From the NCBI GenBank assembly GCA_031398745.1, contig JANNNX010000064.1, positions 1 through 13,660 on the forward strand: a DNA stretch of 13,660 nt, written 5' to 3'. Made by a program: the position numbers and the translations under genes. Every line of letters begins with the position of its first letter. Positions within the stretch are counted from its first letter, which is position 1. The notes beneath the pieces are model-generated. The model did not search any database. It saw only the letters and a program-made list of their open reading frames with translations, and was not told where the DNA came from. Below are positions 7,528 through 13,323 of the stretch, in pieces. This DNA comes from JANNNX01 sp031398745 (lineage in GTDB: Bacteria; Actinomycetota; Acidimicrobiia; Acidimicrobiales; CADCSY01).

Positions 7528-8082
7528 ATGGCCCTTCCCCTCTCGCCCGGAACCTGGAACCTGGACGCGGTCCACTCCCAGATCGGCTTCTCGACCAAGC
7601 ACCTCGGCATCGCCACCATTCGGGGCACCTTCGACAGCTTCGAGGGGGCGCTCGTCGTGGGGGACGACCTCTCCAGCTCGACCCTGTCGGCCACTATCCA
7701 GATGGACTCGGTGAACTCCGGCTTCGGGATGCGGGACGGCCACTTCAAGAGCGACGCCTTCTTCGACGTCGAGAGCCACCCGACCATGACCTTCACCTCG
7801 AGCGCCATCGACGGCGACGGCGACCGCTACACCGTCACCGGCGACCTCACCGTGAGGGGCGTCACCAAGCCGGTCAGCCTCGACGTCGCCTTCGGCGGGA
7901 CCGCCGTCTTCCCCCCGACGGGGGCCGACAAGGCCGGCTTCTGGGCCACCACCGAGATCAAGCAGTCCGACTTTGGCATCACCCACAGCCCGTTCGGCTC
8001 CGACGAGGTGACCATCGAGATCTCGGCCGAGCTCGACCGGGCCGCCGAGGCCGAGGCCAGCGAGGCGGCTGCCGCCGAGTAG
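7528..8082 (+). CDS. YceI-family lipid-binding-like protein, no signal peptide
   Basis: YceI proteins form an extended lipocalin-like beta barrel that binds isoprenoid or other long hydrophobic chains. The 184-residue protein starts with the family opening WNLDAVHSQIGFSTKHLG and continues with MRDGHFKSDAFFDVESHPTM, LTVRGVTKPVSLDV and GFWATTEIKQSDFGI, all family landmarks. It lacks a signal peptide, so it is probably cytoplasmic, unlike the periplasmic E. coli YceI; many actinomycete members share this form. The Glu/Ala-rich tail is low complexity. The ATG at 7528 has GGAG at 7517-7520, seven bases upstream. A TATCGT at 7483-7488 could be a -10, without a clear -35. The gene is divergent from recA and shares its control region with the SOS box. 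Its ligand is unknown. Confidence 0.93.
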   Translation: MALPLSPGTWNLDAVHSQIGFSTKHLGIATIRGTFDSFEGALVVGDDLSSSTLSATIQMDSVNSGFGMRDGHFKSDAFFDVESHPTMTFTSSAIDGDGDRYTVTGDLTVRGVTKPVSLDVAFGGTAVFPPTGADKAGFWATTEIKQSDFGITHSPFGSDEVTIEISAELDRAAEAEASEAAAAE

Positions 8083-8098
8083 CGGGCCGACGGCCCGC
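8082..8098. terminator. Hairpin 1 at the YceI stop codon
   Basis: GCGGGCC (8082-8088) and GGCCCGC (8092-8098) form a perfect 7-bp stem with a 3-base loop, starting at the last base of the YceI stop codon. No T-tract follows. It is the first of three consecutive inverted repeats between two convergent genes. Confidence 0.5.
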
Positions 8099-8130
8099 GA
8101 GGGAGGGCCAAACGCATCCGGCCCTCCCTC
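8099..8130. terminator. Hairpin 2, likely transcription terminator (convergent region)
   Basis: GAGGGAGGGCC (8099-8109) and GGCCCTCCCTC (8120-8130) are exact reverse complements: an 11-bp stem with a 10-base loop, abutting hairpin 1. There is no U-tract, as is common for actinomycete terminators. It could work in both directions. Confidence 0.65.
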
Positions 8131-8138
8131 CCCGCACT

Positions 8139-8183
8139 ACCGGGATCGATAGTCCGGCCGCCGCCCGGGTTATCGATCCCGGT
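8139..8183. terminator. Hairpin 3, likely terminator of the TetR gene
   Basis: ACCGGGATCGATA (8139-8151) and TATCGATCCCGGT (8171-8183) form a perfect 13-bp inverted repeat with a 19-base loop. It lies seven bases beyond the TetR stop on the minus strand. A terminator is likely; a protein-binding palindrome is the alternative, as the arms are longer and less GC-only than usual here. Confidence 0.6.
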
Positions 8184-8189
8184 GTCGCG

Positions 8190-8798
8190 TCAGGGGCGGG
8201 TCGGGGCCAGGCCGGCGAAGAGCGCCCTGACGGAGGCGTTGAAGTGGGCCTCGGGGTCGTCGACCATGGCCATGTCCACCAGCTCCAGGGCCACGTGGCC
8301 GTGGAGGGTGGCCCAGATCGACTGGGCCACCCAGGTCGGGTCGGCCCGGGCCAGCCCACCCTCGTCCATGGCCTCGGCCACGATGCCGACGAAGGTTCTA
8401 AAGCTGGCCTGGGCGAACGCCACCGCCTCGGGTGAGGGCTCGAAGTCGGGTACCGCCTGTTGGAACATGATCCCGTAGGTCGTGGGGTGCTCGAGGGCGA
8501 AGCGCCGGTAGCTCGAGGCTCCGGCCACCAGGCGAGCCGTGGCGTCGGGCCCCTCGGAGGAGTGGAGCATGGCTGCGAACTCCTCGAAGCCCCGCCGCCA
8601 GAGCGCCTCGACGATGCCGGACTTGGCCCCGAAGCGGCTGTAGAGGCCCATGGTCGACACCCCGGCCGCCTCGGCGATCCGTCGCACTGTCAATGCTCCC
8701 GGACCCTCGGCGGCCAACAGCGCGGCCGCCGCGTCGAGCAGCGCGCCCTCGATCTCGTCGGAGGGCGTGCGTCCCCGGCCGGGTGTGTCCGACGTCAT
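8190..8798 (-). CDS. TetR/AcrR-family regulator, probable repressor of the MFS gene
   Basis: This is a 202-residue one-component regulator. The N-terminal helix-turn-helix is clear: LLDAAAALLAAEGPGALTVRRI leads into AEAAGVSTMGLYSRFGAKSGIVEAL (about residues 42-67). The C-terminal ligand domain, with FALEHPTTYGIMFQQ and WATLHGHVALEL, resembles the WHG-type TetR C-terminal domain. I chose ATG at 8796-8798. A TTG three codons upstream is possible but would lie at or before the predicted transcript start. The -10-like TATAAC sits so close that the mRNA may be leaderless, consistent with no ribosome-binding site. The gene is divergent from the MFS antiporter and shares operator-like repeats with it, the usual layout for ligand-relieved repression of an efflux pump. 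The ligand is unknown. Confidence 0.92.
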   Translation of the reverse strand: MTSDTPGRGRTPSDEIEGALLDAAAALLAAEGPGALTVRRIAEAAGVSTMGLYSRFGAKSGIVEALWRRGFEEFAAMLHSSEGPDATARLVAGASSYRRFALEHPTTYGIMFQQAVPDFEPSPEAVAFAQASFRTFVGIVAEAMDEGGLARADPTWVAQSIWATLHGHVALELVDMAMVDDPEAHFNASVRALFAGLAPTRP

Positions 8799-8822
8799 GT
8801 TGCACAACGTTATAGCAACGTT
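8799..8822. promoter_or_regulatory. Candidate TetR operator
   Basis: The 24 bp right before the regulator's start hold several symmetries. GTTGC (8799-8803) and GCAAC (8815-8819) are inverted arms around 11 bases. GTTG/CAAC (8799-8808) is a tighter dyad. CAACGTT is repeated directly with an 11-bp period (8805-8811, 8816-8822). The block covers the -10 of the regulator promoter and the -35/spacer of the MFS promoter, so one bound dimer could silence both genes. Confidence 0.6.
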
Positions 8823-8829
8823 CTACTGT
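8801..8829 (+). promoter_or_regulatory. Predicted promoter of the MFS gene
   Basis: TTGCAC (8801-8806) and TACTGT (8824-8829, TANNNT type) are separated by 17 bases, most of them operator-like repeats. Initiation would be expected near 8836, just before the three tandem repeats. Confidence 0.5.
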
Positions 8830-8836
8830 GCGTCCA
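8809..8836 (-). promoter_or_regulatory. Predicted promoter of the TetR gene (possibly leaderless)
   Basis: The minus strand has TGGACG (8836-8831, 4 of 6 to TTGACA), a 16-base spacer, and TATAAC (8814-8809, 5 of 6 to TATAAT). A start about 7 bases downstream would fall within a few bases of ATG 8798, giving a leaderless or almost leaderless message. Confidence 0.55.
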
Positions 8837-8837
8837 C

Positions 8838-8870
8838 ACCGAGTCCGTACCGAGTCCGCACCGAGTCGAG
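8838..8870 (+). repeat. Three tandem 11-bp repeats in the MFS leader
   Basis: ACCGAGTCCGT (8838-8848), ACCGAGTCCGC (8849-8859) and ACCGAGTCGAG (8860-8870) are adjacent, share ACCGAGTC exactly, and have a helical-turn period. They fill the space between the predicted transcription start and the GGAGG ribosome-binding site. Confidence 0.85.
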
Positions 8871-8881
8871 GGAGGTCCCGA

Positions 8882-10444
8882 GTGGACGCCGACACCATCC
8901 ACGAGCGCCGCTGGATCATCCTGGCCGTTCTCTGCGTGAGCGTGTTCCTGGCCGTGGTCGACAACACGATCGTCAACGTGGCCATCCCGTCGATCCAGCG
9001 AGACCTGGGCGCATCGACCAGCGACCTCCAATGGGTGGTCGATGCCTACTCGTTGGTCTTCGCCGCCCTCCTCTTCCTCGGTGGCAGCCTCGGCGACCGG
9101 TTCGGACGCAAGGGGGCCATGCAGCTCGGCCTGGTCGGCTTCGCCCTGTGCTCGGTCGTCGCCGGCAGCGTCAGCTCGGCCGAGGGGCTCATCGCCGCTC
9201 GGGCGGCCATGGGCATCGGCGCCGCTTTCATCTTCCCGGCCACCCTGGCCATCCTCACCAACGTCTTCCATGACGCCGGTGACCGGGCCAAGGCCATCGG
9301 GATCTGGTCCGCGGTCTCCGGACTGGCCGTCGCCGTCGGGCCGGTGTCGGGCGGTTGGCTGCTCGAGCACTTCTCGTGGGGCTCGATCTTCTACGTGAAC
9401 CTGCCGGTAGCCGCGGTGGCCCTCGTGGCGGGCGCCTACCTGGTGCCGACGTCGCGGGACGACGACGCCCACCGCCTCGACTTTGCCGGCCTCGCACTCT
9501 CCACGCTGGGGGTGGCGACCCTGGTGTGGACCACCATCGAGGCGCCCGAGGCCGGCTGGCTGTCGACCGAGACGGTCCTCGGCTACGTGGCGGCCGTCGG
9601 ACTCCTGGCCGCCTTCGTGGTGGTCGAGTTGCGCAAGGCCACGCCCATGCTCGACGTGCGGGTCTTCGCCAACGCCCGGTTCAGCGCGGCCAGCACCTCG
9701 ATCGCGGTGGGCTTCTTCGCCCTGTTCGGCTTCATCTTCCTGGTCACCCAGTACTTCCAGTACGTGCGGGGGTACAGCCCGCTGTCGGCCGGGCTCCACA
9801 CGCTGCCGTTCGCGGCGGCCACCGTCGTCACCTCCGGCCTGGCCGCCCCGCTCGCCGCCCGGTTCGGCATCCGCACCATCGTCGCCCTCGGTCTGGCGGT
9901 CCAAGGCGTCGGCTTCTCCACCGCCGCCCTGCTCGAGGCCGACAGCGTCTACTGGGGACCGGTGGTGCTGTCGATGGTGCTGATCGCCGCGGGGCTCGGC
10001 CTGGTCATCTCCCCCTGCACCAACGTGATCGTCGGCAGCCTCCCGCGGGAGAAGGCCGGCATCGGCTCGGCCGTCAACGACGTCACCCGCGAGCTGGGCG
10101 GCACCCTCGGGGTGGCCGTCATCGGCTCGGTGTTCAGCTCGCTCTACGGGCCTCGGCTGGTCGATGCCCTGACCGGGCTGTCGCTCCCGACCGAGGTGGT
10201 CGAGACCGCCCGGTCCTCGATCGGCGCCGCCCTCGGAATCGCGGCGGAGTCCGGCGCCGGCCAGGCGACCATCACGGCTGCGGCCACCGGGGCGTTCATG
10301 GACGGCTTCAGCGTCGGGTGCTGGGTCGCGGCGGGCATCGCGGTGGGTGGCGCCGTGCTGGCCGCCGCCGTGCTCCCCCGCCAGATCGGCCCACTCCCCC
10401 TCGACGACGAGACCGACCCGAGCCTCGAGACCGCCGGCACCTGA
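8882..10444 (+). CDS. MFS drug:H+ antiporter, DHA2 (14-helix, EmrB/QacA-like)
   Basis: A proton-driven multidrug exporter of the inner membrane, by family. The 520 residues contain 14 plausible membrane segments, the DHA2 count. The first holds the motif D1-like VVDNTIVNVAIP (D27). Motif A is GSLGDRFGRKG (about 68-78), and the antiporter motif C appears in segment 5 as AVAVGPVSGGW. There is a C-terminal acidic tail. I chose GTG at 8882-8884 because GGAGG (8871-8875) lies six bases upstream; an in-frame GTG at 8828 overlaps the predicted -10. The gene is divergent from the TetR regulator and ends 14 bp before a hairpin terminator. Substrate cannot be told from sequence; hydrophobic or cationic toxic compounds are typical for the family. 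Confidence 0.93.
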   Translation: MDADTIHERRWIILAVLCVSVFLAVVDNTIVNVAIPSIQRDLGASTSDLQWVVDAYSLVFAALLFLGGSLGDRFGRKGAMQLGLVGFALCSVVAGSVSSAEGLIAARAAMGIGAAFIFPATLAILTNVFHDAGDRAKAIGIWSAVSGLAVAVGPVSGGWLLEHFSWGSIFYVNLPVAAVALVAGAYLVPTSRDDDAHRLDFAGLALSTLGVATLVWTTIEAPEAGWLSTETVLGYVAAVGLLAAFVVVELRKATPMLDVRVFANARFSAASTSIAVGFFALFGFIFLVTQYFQYVRGYSPLSAGLHTLPFAAATVVTSGLAAPLAARFGIRTIVALGLAVQGVGFSTAALLEADSVYWGPVVLSMVLIAAGLGLVISPCTNVIVGSLPREKAGIGSAVNDVTRELGGTLGVAVIGSVFSSLYGPRLVDALTGLSLPTEVVETARSSIGAALGIAAESGAGQATITAAATGAFMDGFSVGCWVAAGIAVGGAVLAAAVLPRQIGPLPLDDETDPSLETAGT

Positions 10445-10458
10445 CCATCGGCCACGGG

Positions 10459-10487
10459 CGGTCGGGGTCGCTCAGGCGACCCGACCG
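10459..10487. terminator. Bidirectional hairpin terminator between MFS gene and cinA
   Basis: CGGTCGGGGTCGC (10459-10471) pairs with GCGACCCGACCG (10476-10487): 12 bp with one bulged G and a TCAG tetraloop. It fills the 44-bp gap between the two convergent stop codons and lacks a long T-tract. Confidence 0.75.
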
Positions 10488-10488
10488 T

Positions 10489-11742
10489 TCACGCCGGCGC
10501 GGGGTCGACGCCCAGGAGTCGGTGGCGAAGCTGGTCGAGGACGTTGATGGTGGCGAACTCACGGACCCTCTGGCGCTCGCGCCCGCCCAGCGCCAGCCGG
10601 CCGGTGGTGACCGAGCCGGCGACGTCCACCGCCCACCACACGGTGCCCACCGGCTGACCCTCCAACTCGTCGGGCCCGGCCACCCCGGTCACCCCGATGC
10701 CCACGTCGCCGGCCAGCACCCGGCGGGCCCCGGCAGCCATCGCGGCCGCCGCCTCGGCCGTCACCACCGGGCCCTCGGGCACGTCGAGAAGGTCGAACTT
10801 CACCTGGGGGTGGTACGAGACCACCCCGCCTCGGAACCACGAGCTGGCGCCCGGCACCCGGGTGAGGCGCTCGGCCAGCAACCCCCCGGTGAGCGACTCG
10901 GCGACCGCCAGGGTCTGCCCTGCCCGCTGGACCAGGACGCCCACCGCATGCTCCATGGTCTGGTCGTCGACCCCGAACACCAGGTCGCCGAGCAACGCCC
11001 GGAGCGCGGCCTCCTCGGCGTCGAGCGCCCGGCGCACGGTGGCGTCGTCGGGACCCTTGGCCGTGACCCGCACCTTGATGCCCTCGATCCCACTGGCCAG
11101 GAAGGCGATGGTGGCGCGACCGGTGGCGTCGAGGGCCTCGAGCCGGGGGGCGACCCGCTCGGCCAGCTCCGACTCGGCCAGTCCCCAGGTGCGTAGCACA
11201 CGAGACCGGATGACCGCCCGCTCGCCGGAGCGCGCCCGCAGGTCGGGCAGGACGGCCCGCTCGAGCATCTCCCGCATCTCGTCGGGGACACCGGGCACGG
11301 CGTAGAGCACCTTGTCCCCCACCGGGCAGATCAGCCCCGGGGCCGTGCCCCGCCGCTGCTCGATCACCGTCGCCCCCTCGGGCACGTCGGCTTGCCGGGC
11401 GTTGCTCGAAGCCATGGGTCGGCCCCGCCCAGCGAAGAGCCCTTCGATGCGGGCCAGGACCACCTCGTCGCGCTGCAGGGCTACCCCCATCACCTCGGCG
11501 ATCGCCTCCCGGGTGATGTCGTCCTGGGTCGGGCCCAGCCCACCGCAGAGCACCACCGCCTCGGCCCGCGTCAGCGCCGCCCGGATGGCAGCCACGATCC
11601 GGGCGTGGTTGTCACCCACCTTGACCTGGAAGTGCGAGTCGATGCCCGACAACGCCAACTGCTCGCCGATCCAGGCCGAGTTGGTGTCGACGATCTGGCC
11701 CAGCAGGAGCTCGGTGCCGACCGCCAGGACCTCAGCTCGCAT
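10489..11742 (-). CDS. cinA: CinA-family protein (nucleotide pyrophosphatase / NMN deamidase)
   Basis: The 417-residue protein has the two-domain CinA layout. The N-terminal COG1058/MoaB-like domain carries AVGTELLLGQIVDTN (7-21) and GGLGPTQDD (67-75); in characterised members it hydrolyses ADP-ribose-type pyrophosphates. The C-terminal PncC domain (about 265-410) carries AESLTGG (281-287) and GVTGVAGPD (350-358) and deamidates nicotinamide mononucleotide to recycle NAD. Which activities this copy keeps is not known. The ATG at 11740-11742 has GGGGAG four bases upstream and overlaps the pgsA stop by 11 bp. It lies downstream of pgsA and rimO, as in many actinomycetes. The usual link to recA is interrupted here by the efflux/YceI block. 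Confidence 0.93.
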   Translation of the reverse strand: MRAEVLAVGTELLLGQIVDTNSAWIGEQLALSGIDSHFQVKVGDNHARIVAAIRAALTRAEAVVLCGGLGPTQDDITREAIAEVMGVALQRDEVVLARIEGLFAGRGRPMASSNARQADVPEGATVIEQRRGTAPGLICPVGDKVLYAVPGVPDEMREMLERAVLPDLRARSGERAVIRSRVLRTWGLAESELAERVAPRLEALDATGRATIAFLASGIEGIKVRVTAKGPDDATVRRALDAEEAALRALLGDLVFGVDDQTMEHAVGVLVQRAGQTLAVAESLTGGLLAERLTRVPGASSWFRGGVVSYHPQVKFDLLDVPEGPVVTAEAAAAMAAGARRVLAGDVGIGVTGVAGPDELEGQPVGTVWWAVDVAGSVTTGRLALGGRERQRVREFATINVLDQLRHRLLGVDPAPA

Positions 11743-12304
11743 CGGGCTCCCCGGCGGCGACGCCGACCGACCGACGGGCGTCGAGCAGGTACTGGAGCCC
11801 CGAGGCCAAGGTCAGGGCCACCGCCACCCAGAGGGCGGCGTCGACCACCCCCTGGCGATCGGCCAACGGGGGGAAGAGGGCCACGGCCACCACCCCCAGC
11901 TGCACGAAGGTCTTGGCCTTGGCCAGTGGCCGGGCCGGCACCGACACGCCCTTGCGGGCCACGACCGACCGGTAGCCGCTCATCGACACTTCACGGGCCG
12001 CGATCAGTACCACCGGGAGCACCGCGAAACGGTCGACCTCGACCAGGGCGACGGCCACCGCCAAGACCAGGATCTTGTCGGCCAGGGGGTCGAGGAAGGC
12101 GCCCGACGAGGTCACCCCGTGCCGCCGGGCCAGCCACCCATCGAGGCGGTCGGTGGCGGCCAGCGCCGACCACAGGAGGAAAGCCGGCCAGGCCGAATCG
12201 GCGAGGACCAGGGCCACCACGAACGGGGTGAGGAGCACCCGGACGGCGGTGACCAGGTTGGCCGGGGTGACGAGCGCGCTCGAAACCGACGGGGCTGCGG
12301 TCAC
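11732..12304 (-). CDS. pgsA: CDP-diacylglycerol-glycerol-3-phosphate 3-phosphatidyltransferase (PgsA-like)
   Basis: This integral membrane CDP-alcohol phosphatidyltransferase makes phosphatidylglycerophosphate from CDP-diacylglycerol and glycerol-3-phosphate, the first step to phosphatidylglycerol and cardiolipin. The catalytic signature is present at residues 52-76: D52-RL-D55-G-WL-A-R, then G68, D72 and D76 (LDPLADK). The gap between AR and G is seven residues, one less than the textbook motif. Several hydrophobic helices surround it, in 190 residues, the usual size. The start is GTG at 12302-12304, in a GTGA overlap with the rimO stop. A related CDP-alcohol transferase (for example, inositol phosphate-specific) is possible, but the rimO-cinA neighbourhood favours PgsA. 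Confidence 0.9.
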   Translation of the reverse strand: MTAAPSVSSALVTPANLVTAVRVLLTPFVVALVLADSAWPAFLLWSALAATDRLDGWLARRHGVTSSGAFLDPLADKILVLAVAVALVEVDRFAVLPVVLIAAREVSMSGYRSVVARKGVSVPARPLAKAKTFVQLGVVAVALFPPLADRQGVVDAALWVAVALTLASGLQYLLDARRSVGVAAGEPDAS

Positions 12305-13323
12305 CGGCGGGCGACCAGGTCGACACCCAGGCTGGCCGTCACGGTCACCGAGGCCAGCTCGCCCACCGAGAGCTCGACCGGGAGGTGAACCACCCCGTCG
12401 ATCTCCGGTGCCTCTCGGAAGCTGCGCCCGATCCCGGGCTCATCGACCAGCACCTCGATCCGCTGGCCGATGGTGACGTCGCGGGCGGCGAGGGTGAGGG
12501 CGTCTTGGCGCTCGCTCAGCTCGGCCAGGCGGTCGGCCACCAGCGCCTCGTCCACCGTGGCGTCGAGTCCCGCGGCGTAGGTGCCGGGCTCCTCGGAGAA
12601 GCGGAAGAAGCCGCACCAGTCGAGTCGGGCGGCGTCGATGAACTCGAGCAGGCGGTCGTGGTCCTCCTCGGTCTCCCCCGGGTAGCCGACGATGAAGTTG
12701 GAGCGGAACACGGCGTCGGGCTGCTGGCGCCGGATGTCGTCGATGCGGGCGAGGAACCGGTCGCCGTCGCCCCAGCGCCGCATCCGACGGAGAAGGGCCC
12801 GCGACACGTGCTGGAGGGACAGGTCGAAGTAGGGCACGCCGGTGGACAAGACGGCATCGACGAGGCGGTCGTCGAGGTCGGAGGGGTAGAGATAGAGAAG
12901 CCGGACCCGCTCCACCCGCTCGGCCACCGATCGCACCAGGGCCACCAGCTGACGTTGCCCCACCCCCTGGTCGCGCCCGTAGCTGGCGAGATCCTGGGCC
13001 ACCAGCACCACCTCGCGGACCGGCATCCCGCCGGCGCCGGCCACCAGGGTGTCGACCTCGGCCAGCACCGAGTCGGTCGACCGGCTGCGCTGGGGGCCCC
13101 GGAAGGAAGGAATGGCGCAGAAGCCACAGGCCCGGTCACAGCCCTCGGCCACCTTGACGTAGGCCCAGGGGGCCGACGCCGCCGGGCGAGGCAGCTCCAG
13201 CAGGTCCATGGCCGGCACCGCTACCCGGTCGGCGCTCGGGGCACCCGGGCGCCGGCCGAGGGACACGGGGACCGAACTCGACGGGACCGCCTCAATGGGG
13301 GCCTCGGTCAGCGGCATCCCGAA
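12301..13323 (-). CDS. rimO: RimO-type methylthiotransferase, N-terminal domain missing
   Basis: RimO uses radical-SAM chemistry to methylthiolate an aspartate of ribosomal protein S12. About 340 C-terminal residues are present. The linker FGMPLTEAP ... VPVSLGRRPGAP is followed by LLELPRPAASAPWAYVKVAEGCDR and the radical-SAM cysteines CDRACGFC (near 13117-13140), then AIPSFRGPQRSR, VAQDLASYGRD, NFIVGYPGETEED and a TRAM domain at the end. AIPSFRG and QDLASYGRD are RimO-like rather than MiaB-like. The UPF0004 domain with its three cluster cysteines, normally the first ~110 residues, is absent. The frame runs on upstream into a short-chain dehydrogenase sequence. As drawn it could not bind the second Fe-S cluster. 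The gene overlaps pgsA by GTGA. An intact N-terminus probably existed in the source genome. Confidence 0.88.
   Translation of the reverse strand, partial: FGMPLTEAPIEAVPSSSVPVSLGRRPGAPSADRVAVPAMDLLELPRPAASAPWAYVKVAEGCDRACGFCAIPSFRGPQRSRSTDSVLAEVDTLVAGAGGMPVREVVLVAQDLASYGRDQGVGQRQLVALVRSVAERVERVRLLYLYPSDLDDRLVDAVLSTGVPYFDLSLQHVSRALLRRMRRWGDGDRFLARIDDIRRQQPDAVFRSNFIVGYPGETEEDHDRLLEFIDAARLDWCGFFRFSEEPGTYAAGLDATVDEALVADRLAELSERQDALTLAARDVTIGQRIEVLVDEPGIGRSFREAPEIDGVVHLPVELSVGELASVTVTASLGVDLVARR

Noticed and set aside
8828..8881. An earlier in-frame GTG start of the MFS gene at 8828.
   Set aside because: It overlaps the predicted -10, would translate the tandem repeats into a basic peptide, and lacks a ribosome-binding site. 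GTG 8882 has GGAGG at ideal spacing.
8810..11196. Long open frames overlapping the MFS gene in other frames (minus 8810-9904, plus 9355-11196).
   Set aside because: The peptides are Arg/Gly/Pro/Asp-rich with no motif, while the MFS and cinA frames carry clear family signatures.
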